64,000 nucleotides of DNA, taken from contig JBBDHG010000009.1 of NCBI GenBank assembly GCA_037951165.1, positions 9,761,001 to 9,825,000 of the forward strand. Reading direction: 5' to 3'. Below, piece by piece: positions 44,570-58,231 of this stretch. Under the pieces are notes generated by a model. That model saw only the letters and a list, made by a program, of their open reading frames with translations, searched no databases and was not told the origin of the DNA. The stretch comes from Lophius americanus. Lineage: Eukaryota; Chordata; Actinopteri; Lophiiformes; Lophiidae. Position numbers and translations under genes: made by a program. Position 1 is the stretch's first letter; each line of letters starts with the position of its first letter.

Positions 44570-47500
44570 CTGCAAATACAGTGGAGGGAGAAACAGTTGC
44601 ATCATTGTTCTTACTGTTCGTACTGCTGAGCTCATGGAGCCAAAGCCTTTAGAAAAGTAAACAGAAAGATTTTATTACATCATAATAACACATTAAGACA
44701 ACCATTAAGCTCAGTGGTTGGGAGGACTACATAGCGAGATGTACTAATTCATCTTTATGTTTAACCTGTAAAATAACCAAAGCAAAAATCAAGGATAATC
44801 AAGGCTCTATAAGGAACTTTTCATGATGTTAAACTGGTTAATGACATTTGTGTCAACATGGTTACTAATTGACTTAAATTAAATAAATTCCTAATAATAA
44901 ATCATAAATACTTGTGTTTATATTTAAGAGTAAAAAACATCCATTCCTATTATTGTAAAAGTAATTTAGCCATGATTAATTTAGTTACAATAATCTGTTT
45001 GAAATGATCATTTGCTCATATTCAGACAGTAGTCCTCGTACATCTCAAAAACATATCCTCCAAAGCTTCACACATTATTTTTGGCATTTATCTCATGATT
45101 TGAAATTGTTCCGTCAATTTGCTCCTGTTTACATTTTTGGGGGATGGCATGAATTGAGATTTTCTGGTAGCAGGGGTTCCTTTGTCCTTGGACACAAATT
45201 TTGCATTTATGTCCGACAGCCAGAGGTTCAAGTTGCCTGGAACGGTCCATTCATTTTCACACTATTTTAGTCTTTTATTTCTCTCTCTCTGATTGTAAGA
45301 ATCATGTTTTACTCTCGGAGCTTCATGCTGCAGCAGTAATTAATGCTTATGCTATGTTTTACAGCATTCAGAAGTTGTTTTTCAGCTTGTGACACCATGA
45401 GCAGGAATTTTTAATGTGGATATCTCAAGATAGCATGCCAGCTAACAGCAATTAAATTAAACAGGATCTCACTGGAAAAAAATGCTTCTTACTATATGTA
45501 ACATCGTAGCCCCTGCATTAATATCTCCAATCAAGGACACTGACACACGATCGATCAGGATGAGGAAGGTTTGAAGGTAGGGATGGATTTCATCACCTAT
45601 GTTTATTAGATTTTTTTTTGAATGCCTGCACCATGTGTGTGTGTTGAACATCACGATGAATGCAAATATTACAGCCAAAAACCTTTTATGCAGTGTATAT
45701 ATGATAGGATTTGGAGGAGGATTTGTTACATGTCAAGAGCCATACCGGTCAGTGTCCAGCAGTCTGAGTGTACCTGTACGGAGTGTCCAGTTGGGTTAAG
45801 GGGGAATTTGAAGGTCTCATTGAAAGATGGTTCTCTGTCATGTCGACAAATTCTGGTCTTCTTCTTGATGATCCTCTTTTGCGTGGCTACATTCACCACG
45901 TACAGTTTCACATACAGGTCTGAAGGCAAATAAATAAGAAATGAATATGGGTTAGCAACCAGAAATCTATTTTAAAGTTAATGAGAAAACACCCATCCAC
46001 TGGCACTCATGATGTGCACAAGCTGCCACTACTTCCAGACCTGGAAGGTGATCCGGGCTCTTGAATTTGTAAGTGATGTTTCTGCATTGTAGGATCTCCA
46101 AGACCAGCTGGTCCCCTTCGGTCTTTACTTCCTTTTTCAGAGCAACCTTGATCTCCCCCATCACTTGTGTTTTACCTGCCAGAGATAACAATTACAGAAA
46201 GATGTGAGTGAGCTTCTTCTAATTATCTGTTTGTTTGTTTTAGAAAAACGCAGAGTTTTAATTAACATTTTATTGCCAACAGGCAGATCCCTGCAGTAGC
46301 ACAGAAAGTTAAATCCTCCTAATGTCACCAATTATTTGAATGATTTAACAATACTGCACCACTAAACTGAGCCTTCAGCTAAATAAAACCATTTCAAACA
46401 TCTTTTTACTTTCACCCCGGTCGTGATGACATGTGGTCATGAGATGTAAACATTTACTCCGGCTGATGGTAAATAAGTCATCATGCATCATGGAAATGAC
46501 CACCTGGCCCTCATTAGTAAAACAACCGACAGGCTAAAGCCTAAGATGACCTTGGGCTCTTTGTTGACTACAAATTGAAACTAGAGATGGAATGGAGGCG
46601 TCATGAGACCTGAGCTTCATGACATACAGATATAGTTATGTCAGCAGGTAGGATAGTGTGAAACCCACTTCTCCTTACCGACGTCTATTAAGTCATTCCA
46701 CCGGGTAAATATTAACAATTCAATTTAAATGCTTTGACACAACATTTAACAATATAACTGAATAGAGTCTTATTATGAAAATACAGCAAAAAGTCGATTC
46801 AATGAGTGGCTGGAAAAAAAACAACGACATATGGTTATTTTGCAAAATACCCAGCAGATGGAGACCTTCAGCTGAGAGAGAAAACATCCCTTCGGGAATT
46901 TACCTTCATTTTCTGGGGTCCCTAGTTGGTTTTTGTCTGTGCCGTTGGGCGTTGACTTACCACTGTGAATAAATTAAACAATTTTGATTAAAGCACTCCT
47001 TCATTCACAGGAAACTGACATAATCAGATGAATGCAATGCAGCTCTTGGTGTTTCAGTCCTCCTGAAGTATTAACCGATGCACACTGTGCCAAACTTTTT
47101 CCACAAATTCGTACATGCGTGGCACTTGAAAAATTGCACTGTCCACTCCAATGCCCTCCGCTTCATCTTCATCCAGACCTCCATAGGCATCTCCAACAAG
47201 ACTGGGTGCAGACAGGACTACTGATCCTGAGACATCGGCCAGTCGGTGTCCTGGTCCTGAAGGCAGAAAATGTGAAAGAAGTGGTAAGGAATATATCCTA
47301 CCAACCTACCCATCCACCAACGTACCCACCTAATTACCTACATAACTTACTACTTACCTACCTACCTACAAAACTAACTATCTACCAACCTATCTACCTA
47401 CTGACCAACCTAGCCACCTTCATATACACCAGCCTACCTTCCTACCTGCCGGACTATCTATATACCTTCCTACCTACCTATCTACCGATATGCCTAATTA

Positions 47501-50500
47501 CCGACTTACCTACCTACCTGCCTACCTACCTACCTTTCTTCCAGCCAACCAACCAGTCTATATACCTACCAACTTCCTACCTGCCATCCAACCAACCAAC
47601 AAACCAACCTACCCACCTACCTAATTACCCACGACCTACCTACCACCCAACCAAACTACATACCTACCAACCAACCTACCTGCCAGTCAACTAAACTACC
47701 CACCAGCCAAACTACTAACCTACTAGCCAACCAGCCCCCTCACTACCTACCTAACTACCTACCAGCAAACCAACCTAACTACCTATCAGCAAACCAACCT
47801 AACTACCTATCAGCAAACCAACCTAACTACCTACCAGCCAACCAACCAACCTATCTTCCAACCAACCTTTCCATACCTACCTACCTACCAGCCAACCCAA
47901 CTTACTACCTAATTACCTACCAGCCTATCTACCTATCAAACTACCTATCTACCAACCTACAAGCCACAGAACTGACATACAGACATAACTACCTTCCTAG
48001 CTACCAGCCTACCAACTTACCTACTGTCCTTCCTACGTACCTACTTATTAACAGCATATAATTGGAGGAACACATTGGAGCATATAACTCCCTGGCCTCG
48101 CATTCACAGCATCTAACCTCTGTTAACGGATGAAGGCTGCAGCCAATCCTTCTACTACTGCTGAAATAAATGAAGGTCACTAAGTTTAATTCACACAAGG
48201 ATAGTAATTAAGTTTGAGACAGTATGAGTGTTCTTTCATAAAGTAAATCCTTAGCTCTTGCTTTGTTCATATTGAGTTCTGCTCACACAGAGCAAAAGAG
48301 CAAGATTAGTTCAGGGCCTAGGTCAATTGTTTCTGTCTTTCCTTGGTTGTCTTGGCCCTCCAATGCACAAATATAGTTTGAACCAATGAATAGTAAAAGT
48401 TATATTCCAAACATAGTATGTGACTTAGGAGTAATAGCAATGAATTCTTTATATATAGCCATGAAAATATTATTTAATCAATAACAGATGTAACAAAAAG
48501 GGCATACATGCACATAACCAATCAGAAATCAGAAATATACAGATGACAATCATTAAATAATGTGTTACAACAACTACTTTTATTGAATTACATGGTAGAT
48601 TGGATGTTTTTCGTATATTGCTTTAGGTTTTCGTGTATTGCTTGAGTTTTTAGTCTCTATCATGATTATTCATGTTTATTGGTGTATTTTTCCTATGTTG
48701 CCTCACCTTCCCCTCGTTACTTCTGTTCCTCTCTTAGCTGATGGCCTTACTCTCATTGGCCGGTGAATGCAGAGTCAGCTGCTTGTTGACTTTTGAACAT
48801 CTCGAGTGTCTGAGTTTCCTGGTTTGCCTGGGTCAGCCTCACATTTATGTCCCATTTGTTTTAGGTGTTGGGTTTGGGAGAGGGTTTGGTTGGGGGGGCT
48901 GCTGTGTGTCAGAGCCATGTGTGTGTGTGTTTTGTGACTTTTTTAAGGGTTCATTCCCATAGCACACACATGCACAAAGAGACAGACTGCCATGTCACAA
49001 CCTCCTCATTGGCAAGGGAACAGTCACCAGGTAAGCCGCAAATGCATGCTTAAATACAGAGTCTCTGACAAAGGGCTAGTTATCCCAGAAAGGAAAGAAA
49101 ACATAGTTCTTCAGTTGAGGCCAGAATTATGCATAAACATATAAATAGTACAAGATAAATGAGGGACTGCCATCCCAGTTTGGTTTCTAGTCTGGGGTTG
49201 GAGATTTCCACACTGGGGTTCTGTAGAAACCATACGCCCTGGACTGGCACATACGCCCTGGACTGGCACATGCACATTTCATGTAGAACAAGAGATTTGG
49301 AGACCTTATTTTAAATTTTAAAAAATAAACTTTTTAATTTCTAATTTTTAAGAATCTAAAGAAGAATTTTTTTTGCTCTTATGCTTTTATAATAACTGCC
49401 AAATACTGCTTTTAAAAATATTTAAATTGTAATGTAAAGACTGTTTTAAGGGATCTTTGTTTTCCAGCAAGCTTAGGTTCTCGGCTATTTGTCTTTTCCA
49501 TCTGCATTGGTGACAATATTAGTGTAATTTATTAGTAAGATTAAGAGAGGCAAATAAAATGAGGGTATTTGATCAAAACAAACCACTTTGCCCTCAGAAA
49601 AAAAGAAAAGGAACACAGTAAGAGCAGAAATCAAATGTAAAATGTTAAGGTGGTGAACAAACAGTGTTTCAAGTTTTCATCAAACGGTCTAAACAAAGCT
49701 TGCATGTGCAGGAAAAAAAGGAACAAGTCACAGGCAGACAGTCATGGGCAGGGTTGGGATTTACTTGGTTGCAGGCGGGACTTTTGCACGGCAGCCTCAG
49801 CGGCAGCAATGGCTATCCCAGCATCCTCGAGATGGGCCTGAGTTACACTGCTCTTGCTTTGGCTTCGAGAGGGCCCATTTGAGCGCAGTTGGCCATCAGA
49901 GGATGACTTGGAGCTGCCGGGGCTGCTGTGTGACTTTTCCAAAGGCAACATCTGCATGCCTGGAGGAATATGACACGGGACATTAGCACTGCTAATGGGA
50001 CAAGAGTAGAGAGATATGATGTAGATGAAAATAGTGCAGACTACAAACAGCAATATCCCTGCTCCACACTGACTGTCCATGTAGCAGCTGACATGCTCAT
50101 GGAGCCTAATTACAGCTGATGATGATAAGCACTTTTGCTTCTATGGTTACAGCCTCCGTCTTTATGACAACCGGGTAACCACCTTATAAATTACTCTTAC
50201 GGAAACATGACATCAATATTACTAATAGACTTATGATTCAGAATATGGAATAAACTCATTCATGGAAATAATGAAAATTGAAGATGTGTGTGTTCTATTA
50301 CCTTTGGCCGGATCAGGAAAAATTCCATGGCTTCTGCTCTTAATTACAGAGTTTCTTGGTGAATCCTGGCTCCCTTCAGCCTGTCCTGGTGCTTGACACT
50401 GTCCCAAATCATGTCCAGGTCCCATACCAGGCACTGAAATATAGCCGTGACCGCGTTCCTGACCTGATCCAGACCCTGGTGGGCCTTGTGCAGCATGGTG

Positions 50501-53500
50501 GGCTCTGTTGTGCTCGATGCTCTCACACTGCTCCTTCAGAGGCAACCAGCGGGGAGTGTTGTCTAACTGGGCTGTGTTTGACAAGTCAATTAACACCTGA
50601 GACACAATTAAAAAAAAAAAGCAATGACATTTAGAGAGAGAAAAAAGAAAAAGCAACCAATACCAATGTTTAACAGAATGAAAAAGACCACCAGGACCAT
50701 GAGATACCTTGTGTGAAGGTTAGATATGCCTCAGAATTGTAATGCAATCTGCATTAACCCTTTAATGTCCCGCTCAACTGTTTGTTTGAGAATATTTTGA
50801 GTCAAAATTGATTTTTAGAAAATGTGACTGAACCTTTTTATTATATTACCCAGTGGTAGCATTAATATCCTAAACTGTAAGGGGCCAAGGATAGAGCCCT
50901 AGGGGATACCACAGGTCAAACGGCAAAAGGCATTAACCACGGTTATTGAGAAAATCCTATTCGATTACAGTACAATTCATTTGGAATATTAAAGAATGTG
51001 AAGACTTACAAAACAGAATTATGTAACTTGATACTACAAAAAGTAAGAGTCTAGTAAGAGTCTGAAAACATGCTATAGCAAATCGATTGCGCTAATTTAT
51101 TTAATACTGACTATTTTCCACTAAAATACTAAATTTCATTATGAAATCATTTTACCAAACAATGACCATTGTAATGTTAGTTAAGAATGTCTAAGATATT
51201 AAAGTAAAAAATGCCACAGACAAATAAAATATGCAAAAAAAAAATAGGACATTAAAGAATGAAACCCAAAGAAATAGTTATTTTCACTGTAAATAATTGC
51301 AGGCCCCAAACAAAAATTGACCACCAAAGTTCAGGAGAGGCAAAGGATGAAGTCAATATCACTAGATTATTTTAAAGAAAGGCTGGTCCATTGAATGAAT
51401 AAAGCTGCAGACACCATATTTATATATATGTGAGTGTGATCATTTTTCGGATATGGTACTCAAGAGCACTCACTTCTCCAAGGAAGTCATTGGAGGAGGA
51501 TCTGTCATAGTCCCATACTGTCACCTCCAGTGTCTTTTTCTTTAACTGGTTGGAAAAAGTGGAGAAGAGAATAGAAGCACAGATTATAGTGACAAATCTT
51601 GTATGCATATGTGTGGTGGTTGGAATGTGAATATGTGAGCCTTTGTTTATTTGTGTATGGGTGGAGCAAGTGTTAAAGGAGCAAAGTGCATTTACAGTGC
51701 ATAAATTAATACTAACCTGCAAGAGAAGAGTCTTCTAGTATAATTAGCATCAGGAAGTGAGGCATTACAGGTTTAATCTCAGACATCCATGCCTGCAGGG
51801 ATTTATGTTTGAATGTCTGAATACAGAATTGTGGGAGGATATAGAACATATCATAAAGTGCGTGGGGCACCATGCTGCGGCATCTTTAATGCTGCCCCTG
51901 CTGACCATCAGATGTGGTTAACAGAGAGTAGAGGTGCCAAAGATTCCTCTTCCTTCACAGCAGGCCTCCACTCTCTGACCACTAAAGCCTCCATCTATTC
52001 CTTGGGTCCCTCATAGCTGTAATGATTCTTTGGGTAAGGTCTGAAAGGATACTTGCTCTTGCCAATGCACGCTCCCAGGAGCAGCCGTGCACACATATAC
52101 ACTTGTTACACTATCACTGCCATAGACAGGTGCATGGTTATTAAGTCTCCATCACACCTGATTTTCTTCAAAAGAACAGATGCGGCCAGTGGCAATATGC
52201 AAAAGATCAAATAATGGTTGTTAATTTGAGTCATAGAAATAGCGTGAACAGCTCTACAGGACCAGACATGAAGAAAGAATCCCAATAGGGCAATAAGACA
52301 TCTGCATCTAAAGTGGCCCCCAGTACAGCTGTACAAGCGCGGCAGTGGTACGGTGTGTGTGTCAGCGTGTGTGTGTGCGTGTTTTGACATTCTGCACAGT
52401 ACCTGCTCCAAATGAATGTTCTTGTAAATGACAGTCTGGTTCCATTCTGGGTTCATGGTCTGCTGAGCATACCTGGTCCTTCTTTTGTTATCGGCACTTG
52501 AAAGATATTCAGAACGACTAGTTGTCAGTAATAAGTAATACATTTTCTTTCTTACCTGACCCCATGGTGAACATCAACCACTGTGATATATGATAAATGT
52601 AGGCTGAACAGATGTTTGTCAAATATTTAATCTGTTGAGCCATCAGAAAATAAATTATTCCGACCACGATGCTTTAACAAAATCACAAATTAGAAATAGA
52701 TGTTGAAGTTAGAATTAAAAAGCTTTGAGAGAAATGGCAATGAGTGATTAAACACGATGAGTTAGAGCTGATAACTGGACGTACAACAAAGGCCACAACA
52801 AAGGGATAGAAAACCACTTTGGGGACAATTCTAAGAAAACGATCAAAACAAGAAAACGTAACACCAACAAAAAGCAAAGATCGGCACCACACTACCTTGC
52901 ATTCTGGACAACCATGACTTGGCTGAGGGAGTCCAGAAGAGGAAGAGGAGGGCAAATATCACAAACAAGAAAAGCAAAACACAAAAAAACAGTCAGAGAA
53001 GGCCAGGGAGCTCAAAGAAAAGGCAGTAAAGGATGGAGAGCTGAGACAATTAGTATTCCGTAGTTTTTGGCCCAATAAACGTGACGCATGACGGAAGAAA
53101 ACTCAAAATGATAACGACTCCCTCATGGTTGAAGGGCTGATTCATTAATCAGAACTGCTTTTCAGATAACATGCCACAAATATTCCTCTAACGAAACAGC
53201 ATGAGAACGAAAGTGTTCCTTCTGTTTCTCACTCGACAAGCTGAGGTACAGGGCTGATAATCACATACACTGGTCTGATCGGGTCATTATCAGCCAGCAG
53301 ATACTGTTACAAAGCAGATAATGGCTGCATCGATCCTCTCCTGCTATTCGCTGGCTCTTGGGAAAGAAGTGGCGTAGACAAGCTAAAGGAGAAGGCCAGT
53401 GATTTATACTAGAGGGCAACACTAAAAAAAGCTCCCTTCAGACAAATGTAGGCAGAGTAAGAAGGAGCTGGTTGATCCAATTATTGAAAAGTATGAATGC

Positions 53501-55119
53501 GCATGATTACCTGACCATTCGATGCATTAGAATATACTAGCTTAACAAAGCCTCTCATCTACCAGCATCATCCATTGATTCATAGAGAATCATATTAATG
53601 TACAAATGATTGCCTCATGTCGTCATATCCAGACTCGCTCAGTCGTACAATCCCGGGTCCTTAATCAGTTCCACATCGCAGGGTCAATACGGAGGCAGAG
53701 AGGAAAAGGGGAAGGGAAACAAGACACACACAGAAGCAGACAGGGAGACGCAGACCAGACATTCCTGAGGACTCAAACTAACGCTTAACTCACCCTCTTC
53801 CCGGTAAGAGGTAGACCTTGACAAAAGGGTCAGAGTAGCTGTCGTTGTCCCTCGGGGAAAGGTTTCTAGCTTGCAAGACGTGGACGATCAGGTTTCCTAG
53901 ATTCCTGTCGTAGTTGATCTGCAGCTGAGGAAAAAACAAGGGGAGTGGACGCAATTTCAGCCCAGATTCAAACGGCTTGAAAAAAATAAATCTGCAGTGC
54001 CGGTTGTGTTTTATACCTGGATTTCTCCAGTGATAGGATGAGGTGCCATCATTACCTCTGTTGGCTTTAAAGAAAATACAAGTTTCAAAGAGAAGGTTTG
54101 TTTTGTGATTAGTCAAACAGACTCAGCTCACAGACCTGACCATGAAGAAAAGTTTTCAATCAGAAGTTTTCAACAGACCAATCAATCATTCTATCATCAA
54201 TCAACCAAGCCATCAATTCAACGTTACTTATATAGCACAATAAAAAACAAATATTGTATTATGTGCTTTACATGAGAAGAGAACAAGTAAAATTAAGTGG
54301 TTGAAATGAAATACAAAATACTGAGATAAATTTGGAGACATGCAGAGAAACGTTTGTGGAGATAAGACAATTAAATGCTGAAGTCAAGCTAATAAATATA
54401 GGAATACTGTTACTAATAATAATAAAATAATAGTATATAAATGATGAGTTACGCAAATAAAGTGCTTATAAATAGATGGTAAATTTTCATAGATTAAAAA
54501 GAACAAAAAGTAAAAAAGACAAATAATAAAATTAATAATAATGAATAATAAAATTATGCTGAGAAGACATTTCTCACTGTATTTATGTTTGATGACAGGA
54601 GATATTTGACTATTTGAGCCATGTATCTTACTGTCTGACAAAACAAACAAAAAAAAGGTTAATCATTTATTCAAGGTAAATAAACATGAATAAATTGATC
54701 TATTTCAATTTTGACCATTTCTAGGCTGTAGTTTCATTCTCCTTATAAAAAGCTCTAAGGGCCACCATGGAGGAGGCGTTAACCATGGCTATCGAGAAAG
54801 TCAGATTTGATTAGTCAAGTATCACTTTTTTGGCGCATTTAAAGCTTTTGAGGACTTAAACAGAATTATGTAACTTGGCAACAACTGATTCTTTCCTTTT
54901 TTTCTCAGTGTTTAAAAAATGCTTGTCCAAACGATTTATCATTTTATGGTTTATTTTGAATGTCTAAGATATCAAATAATAAGTTCCCCAAAGAAATAAA
55001 ACATGCAATTTCTTTTATTGTGGACACATAAGGGATAAAGGAACACATTCATGTGTAACACAACTTTCCTCTTTCATTATTAATATCCTTTCACACCTCA
55101 GCACAGTCACGCTATTTGC

Positions 55120-55151
<32 letters not shown>

Positions 55152-58100
55152 TGTACGATGTATCTAGGATAAACATGTGGTGAGAGATCATGCATAGTTC
55201 CATGGGGTGGATCTTTAAACTGTAGATGTTCCCTATCCATATTCCCTCTTGCCCTGTATTGTAGAGTGAAGTCCTCACAATTGAGGGGTGCTTCTGAGAA
55301 ATCCAAACCCACTACCTTGGATCGTTGTTTCTTGTTTATAGCAGGGGATGCAGGCTGGCCAGGGCTTGGCACACCACTTGAAGCAGCTGATCCAGTACCT
55401 GAGTGGAGGAGGGCTGACCGCTCCAGGGCTGAGAATATGCCCAAACCCCCAGGCCCAACCCCTGGTCCAGTCACACCTGGAACCTGCTGCTGGGACACCT
55501 TTTGCAGTTCTGCAGCCAACTGCTTAGGGTCCACACCAGGTGATCGCTGCCCACCTACTGAGACAAAAGTGTGTAGAAATACACACTGTAAGTGAAATAG
55601 ACACACCACATCCATTTTACAAGTAGACATACACGCAAATCATGTACATACCCGCCTTTAGCTGGATATGATGCTCCAGGGCTTGTGGGTGCTCAGGGTC
55701 CGACAGCATATTAAGGTCACTATTGAGAGCCATACAGGAAATGTATGATATAAAACTGAATATCTTAGCAGTAATTAGTCACAGAGCGGTGTGTTCCAGA
55801 TGAAAGAGTGTGGAAGTAAGAGGAGGTGAGGGATGGAGCAGAGGCAGACTTAGCATCTTGTGGCTAAATATTTTGAAGTTTCCATGGGATAGAGGTATAA
55901 ATGATGAGAGAGATATCTCACAGTCTGACACAGAGCTCGGCCTCTGCACATGGCTGTCCCACGATGCACTGCACTTCCTCATAAGTCTTGGCTGTCAGAG
56001 GGACTCCATTCCACTCCAACACCTGCATTCCTGTGGTGATACAAGAGCAATTAGCTTAGCTCAGAGGGTCTTACCCAATCACAACAATGTATTACACCCT
56101 ATGGCAAGATCATTTCTCTCGTCACTCAGTGCAGCCTAAATAGTCCCTCAGCGGAATTAATACATCAATTCAGCGACATGCAGTGGAAATTTATAATTAC
56201 CTTATTATAAATTAGGATTTTATGATTACTTTGAGCCATTGGCGCGATTATTACATTACACACATAACAGTAACTTGTAAACAATTGTATTGCTCATCAT
56301 CATCTGTGTTTTACTCTATTGTATTTATTAATTGTCAGAGTTGTGATATTTAATGACATATTTCAAGCATAATTGTGCAAAGATCAGTTCACAGCAAACA
56401 GAGACTTCCAACCCAAATCCATGGCTGCTTCACTTACACAAATGAAAACTGGTCCTCAGATTGGATTTCTGCTCACAGAGCCAACTCAGAGGCAGTGACA
56501 ATGCAGACCTGAATTAATATCTCCATATCCCTCGCCATGAACCAGTGCACATTTAGATTATTCCTTCAGCTCTCTCTCTATAATTCAACATTTCCTCCCC
56601 CACTTTATTTCTGTTTACACCTAAAGGCATATATCTCTCCCACTGACTTGAATAGCTACACAAATATCAGAACTGCATGATTACAATCAGGGAATAAAGT
56701 AGGAATACGACGGTAAATAACTATATCTGACTGGCAGTTTCACACTAAATAATGTTAAGTCAGCCACTTTTTGGGCGCTGCAGCAGCCTGCCGTCTCGCT
56801 CAACAAATCCGACAACGATGTCAACCCAAGGCCCTTCACCCAGGGATCCTGTGAATAAACATCCCAGTTCAACCCCTGGTTACAACTCAGCGGGGAAATA
56901 AACATTAAATTAGATAGTTTAGATGAGGTTACATTTCACTGGAGGATCCTCCCTGCACCTTTCCGAGAGCAATAAAAGAGTCATGACAGTCCAAATACTG
57001 GAATTCCCGGAGAAACAAGAACAATTTTATAGAAAATATCCACCACCTGTATAATTAAAGAGAAATGCAGGCTCTTCTCTGTCAAAATGACTTGCATCAT
57101 ATATTTGAAAAGAGCAAATTGAGTGGAGATTTTTCAATCTTAAAGCTTGTTGTTGTATGTGTGTGACTGCTCCTTTTGTTCTGTATTGGTGGCTTTATAA
57201 TGAAGCTAAATATAACCTAATGACTCACATAGCCAAATTCTGCTGAGGGTCAGTTGAGAGGCTTGTGTCTTTGGATGTGATGTGGGAGGAAATGGGACAT
57301 GAAAGAACGCAACATGGATGCCTAGAGTGGACTCTCACATCTTCTGGAATTCAGTGATTCAAGCGAAGGTTTTCATATTGAAGGCTGACATTCTATTTTA
57401 TTTCTTAAATTTGCAGCAGTTTTCTGTCGGAGCCTGGAAATGATACGTCTTACCATGTTCAGTAATTTTTCAAGCAAAGTCAAAGGAATGTATTTCACAT
57501 ATCTTCCTTTTCGTAACACATCAGCAACATTTTTATTGGCAATTATGTGCTGTATTTTCTAAGAGACTTTTTACTACTACTAACTTAATGTATGTTTTTT
57601 CTTTTCGGGAGTGAATTTTGGATTTCCTTATCAATAATGATCTATACTTCCTCCTTTTCCATCCTCTTACCTTCTACAACTTTTCCTGTTTGTTCTGCCA
57701 CACCACCAGGGATCACCTTGGCAATAAAGGTTCCAATCTCACCCAAGCTCCCTGGAATCTCCTTCCCACCTACCACACGGATTCCAAGTCCATTTCCTGA
57801 GGGAAAAGTAAAGACACAAATTCAAATCAGCAAAATGATAGTGTGCATAATTATTATTATATATTATTTTGTGATCTATCTATCTGTGTGCTAGCTTTAC
57901 CTGACACGCTGGCATCCTTCAGGTCTTTCTTAAGCTTGATGCATGTGTGAGGGAAGGCATAGGGGACTAGTTTCATCTGAAATCATTTAAGGTTGACAGA
58001 CGGAAAATTCAAGTAAGATGCAGTTTTAGGTGAAGATGAATGTTGTGAGGATTAGATCTCACCTGTCTCCTATCTGACATGTTTCCGCTGTGTGGGTGTC

Positions 58101-58187
58101 CCTCTCTGGGCTTATCAAACCAATCAGTGTCCTCTCTCCTCAGGTGGTATGCTAGGCAGAGGGATGTAGCAGTTAAAAGTCATATAT

Positions 58188-58231
<44 letters not shown>

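Noticed and set aside
47032..47694. 220-codon plus-strand open frame rich in YLPT
   Set aside because: It is a translation of the CTAC tetranucleotide satellite and overlaps a pclo exon on the other strand.
47284..48040. CRISPR-like array
   Set aside because: Units are 4 bp without spacers, in a vertebrate intron; it is a simple satellite.
50356..50634. 92-codon plus-strand open frame
   Set aside because: Antisense shadow of the pclo exon at 50302-50596.
55266..55595. 109-codon plus-strand open frame
   Set aside because: Exact antisense shadow of the conserved pclo PDZ-C2A linker exon.
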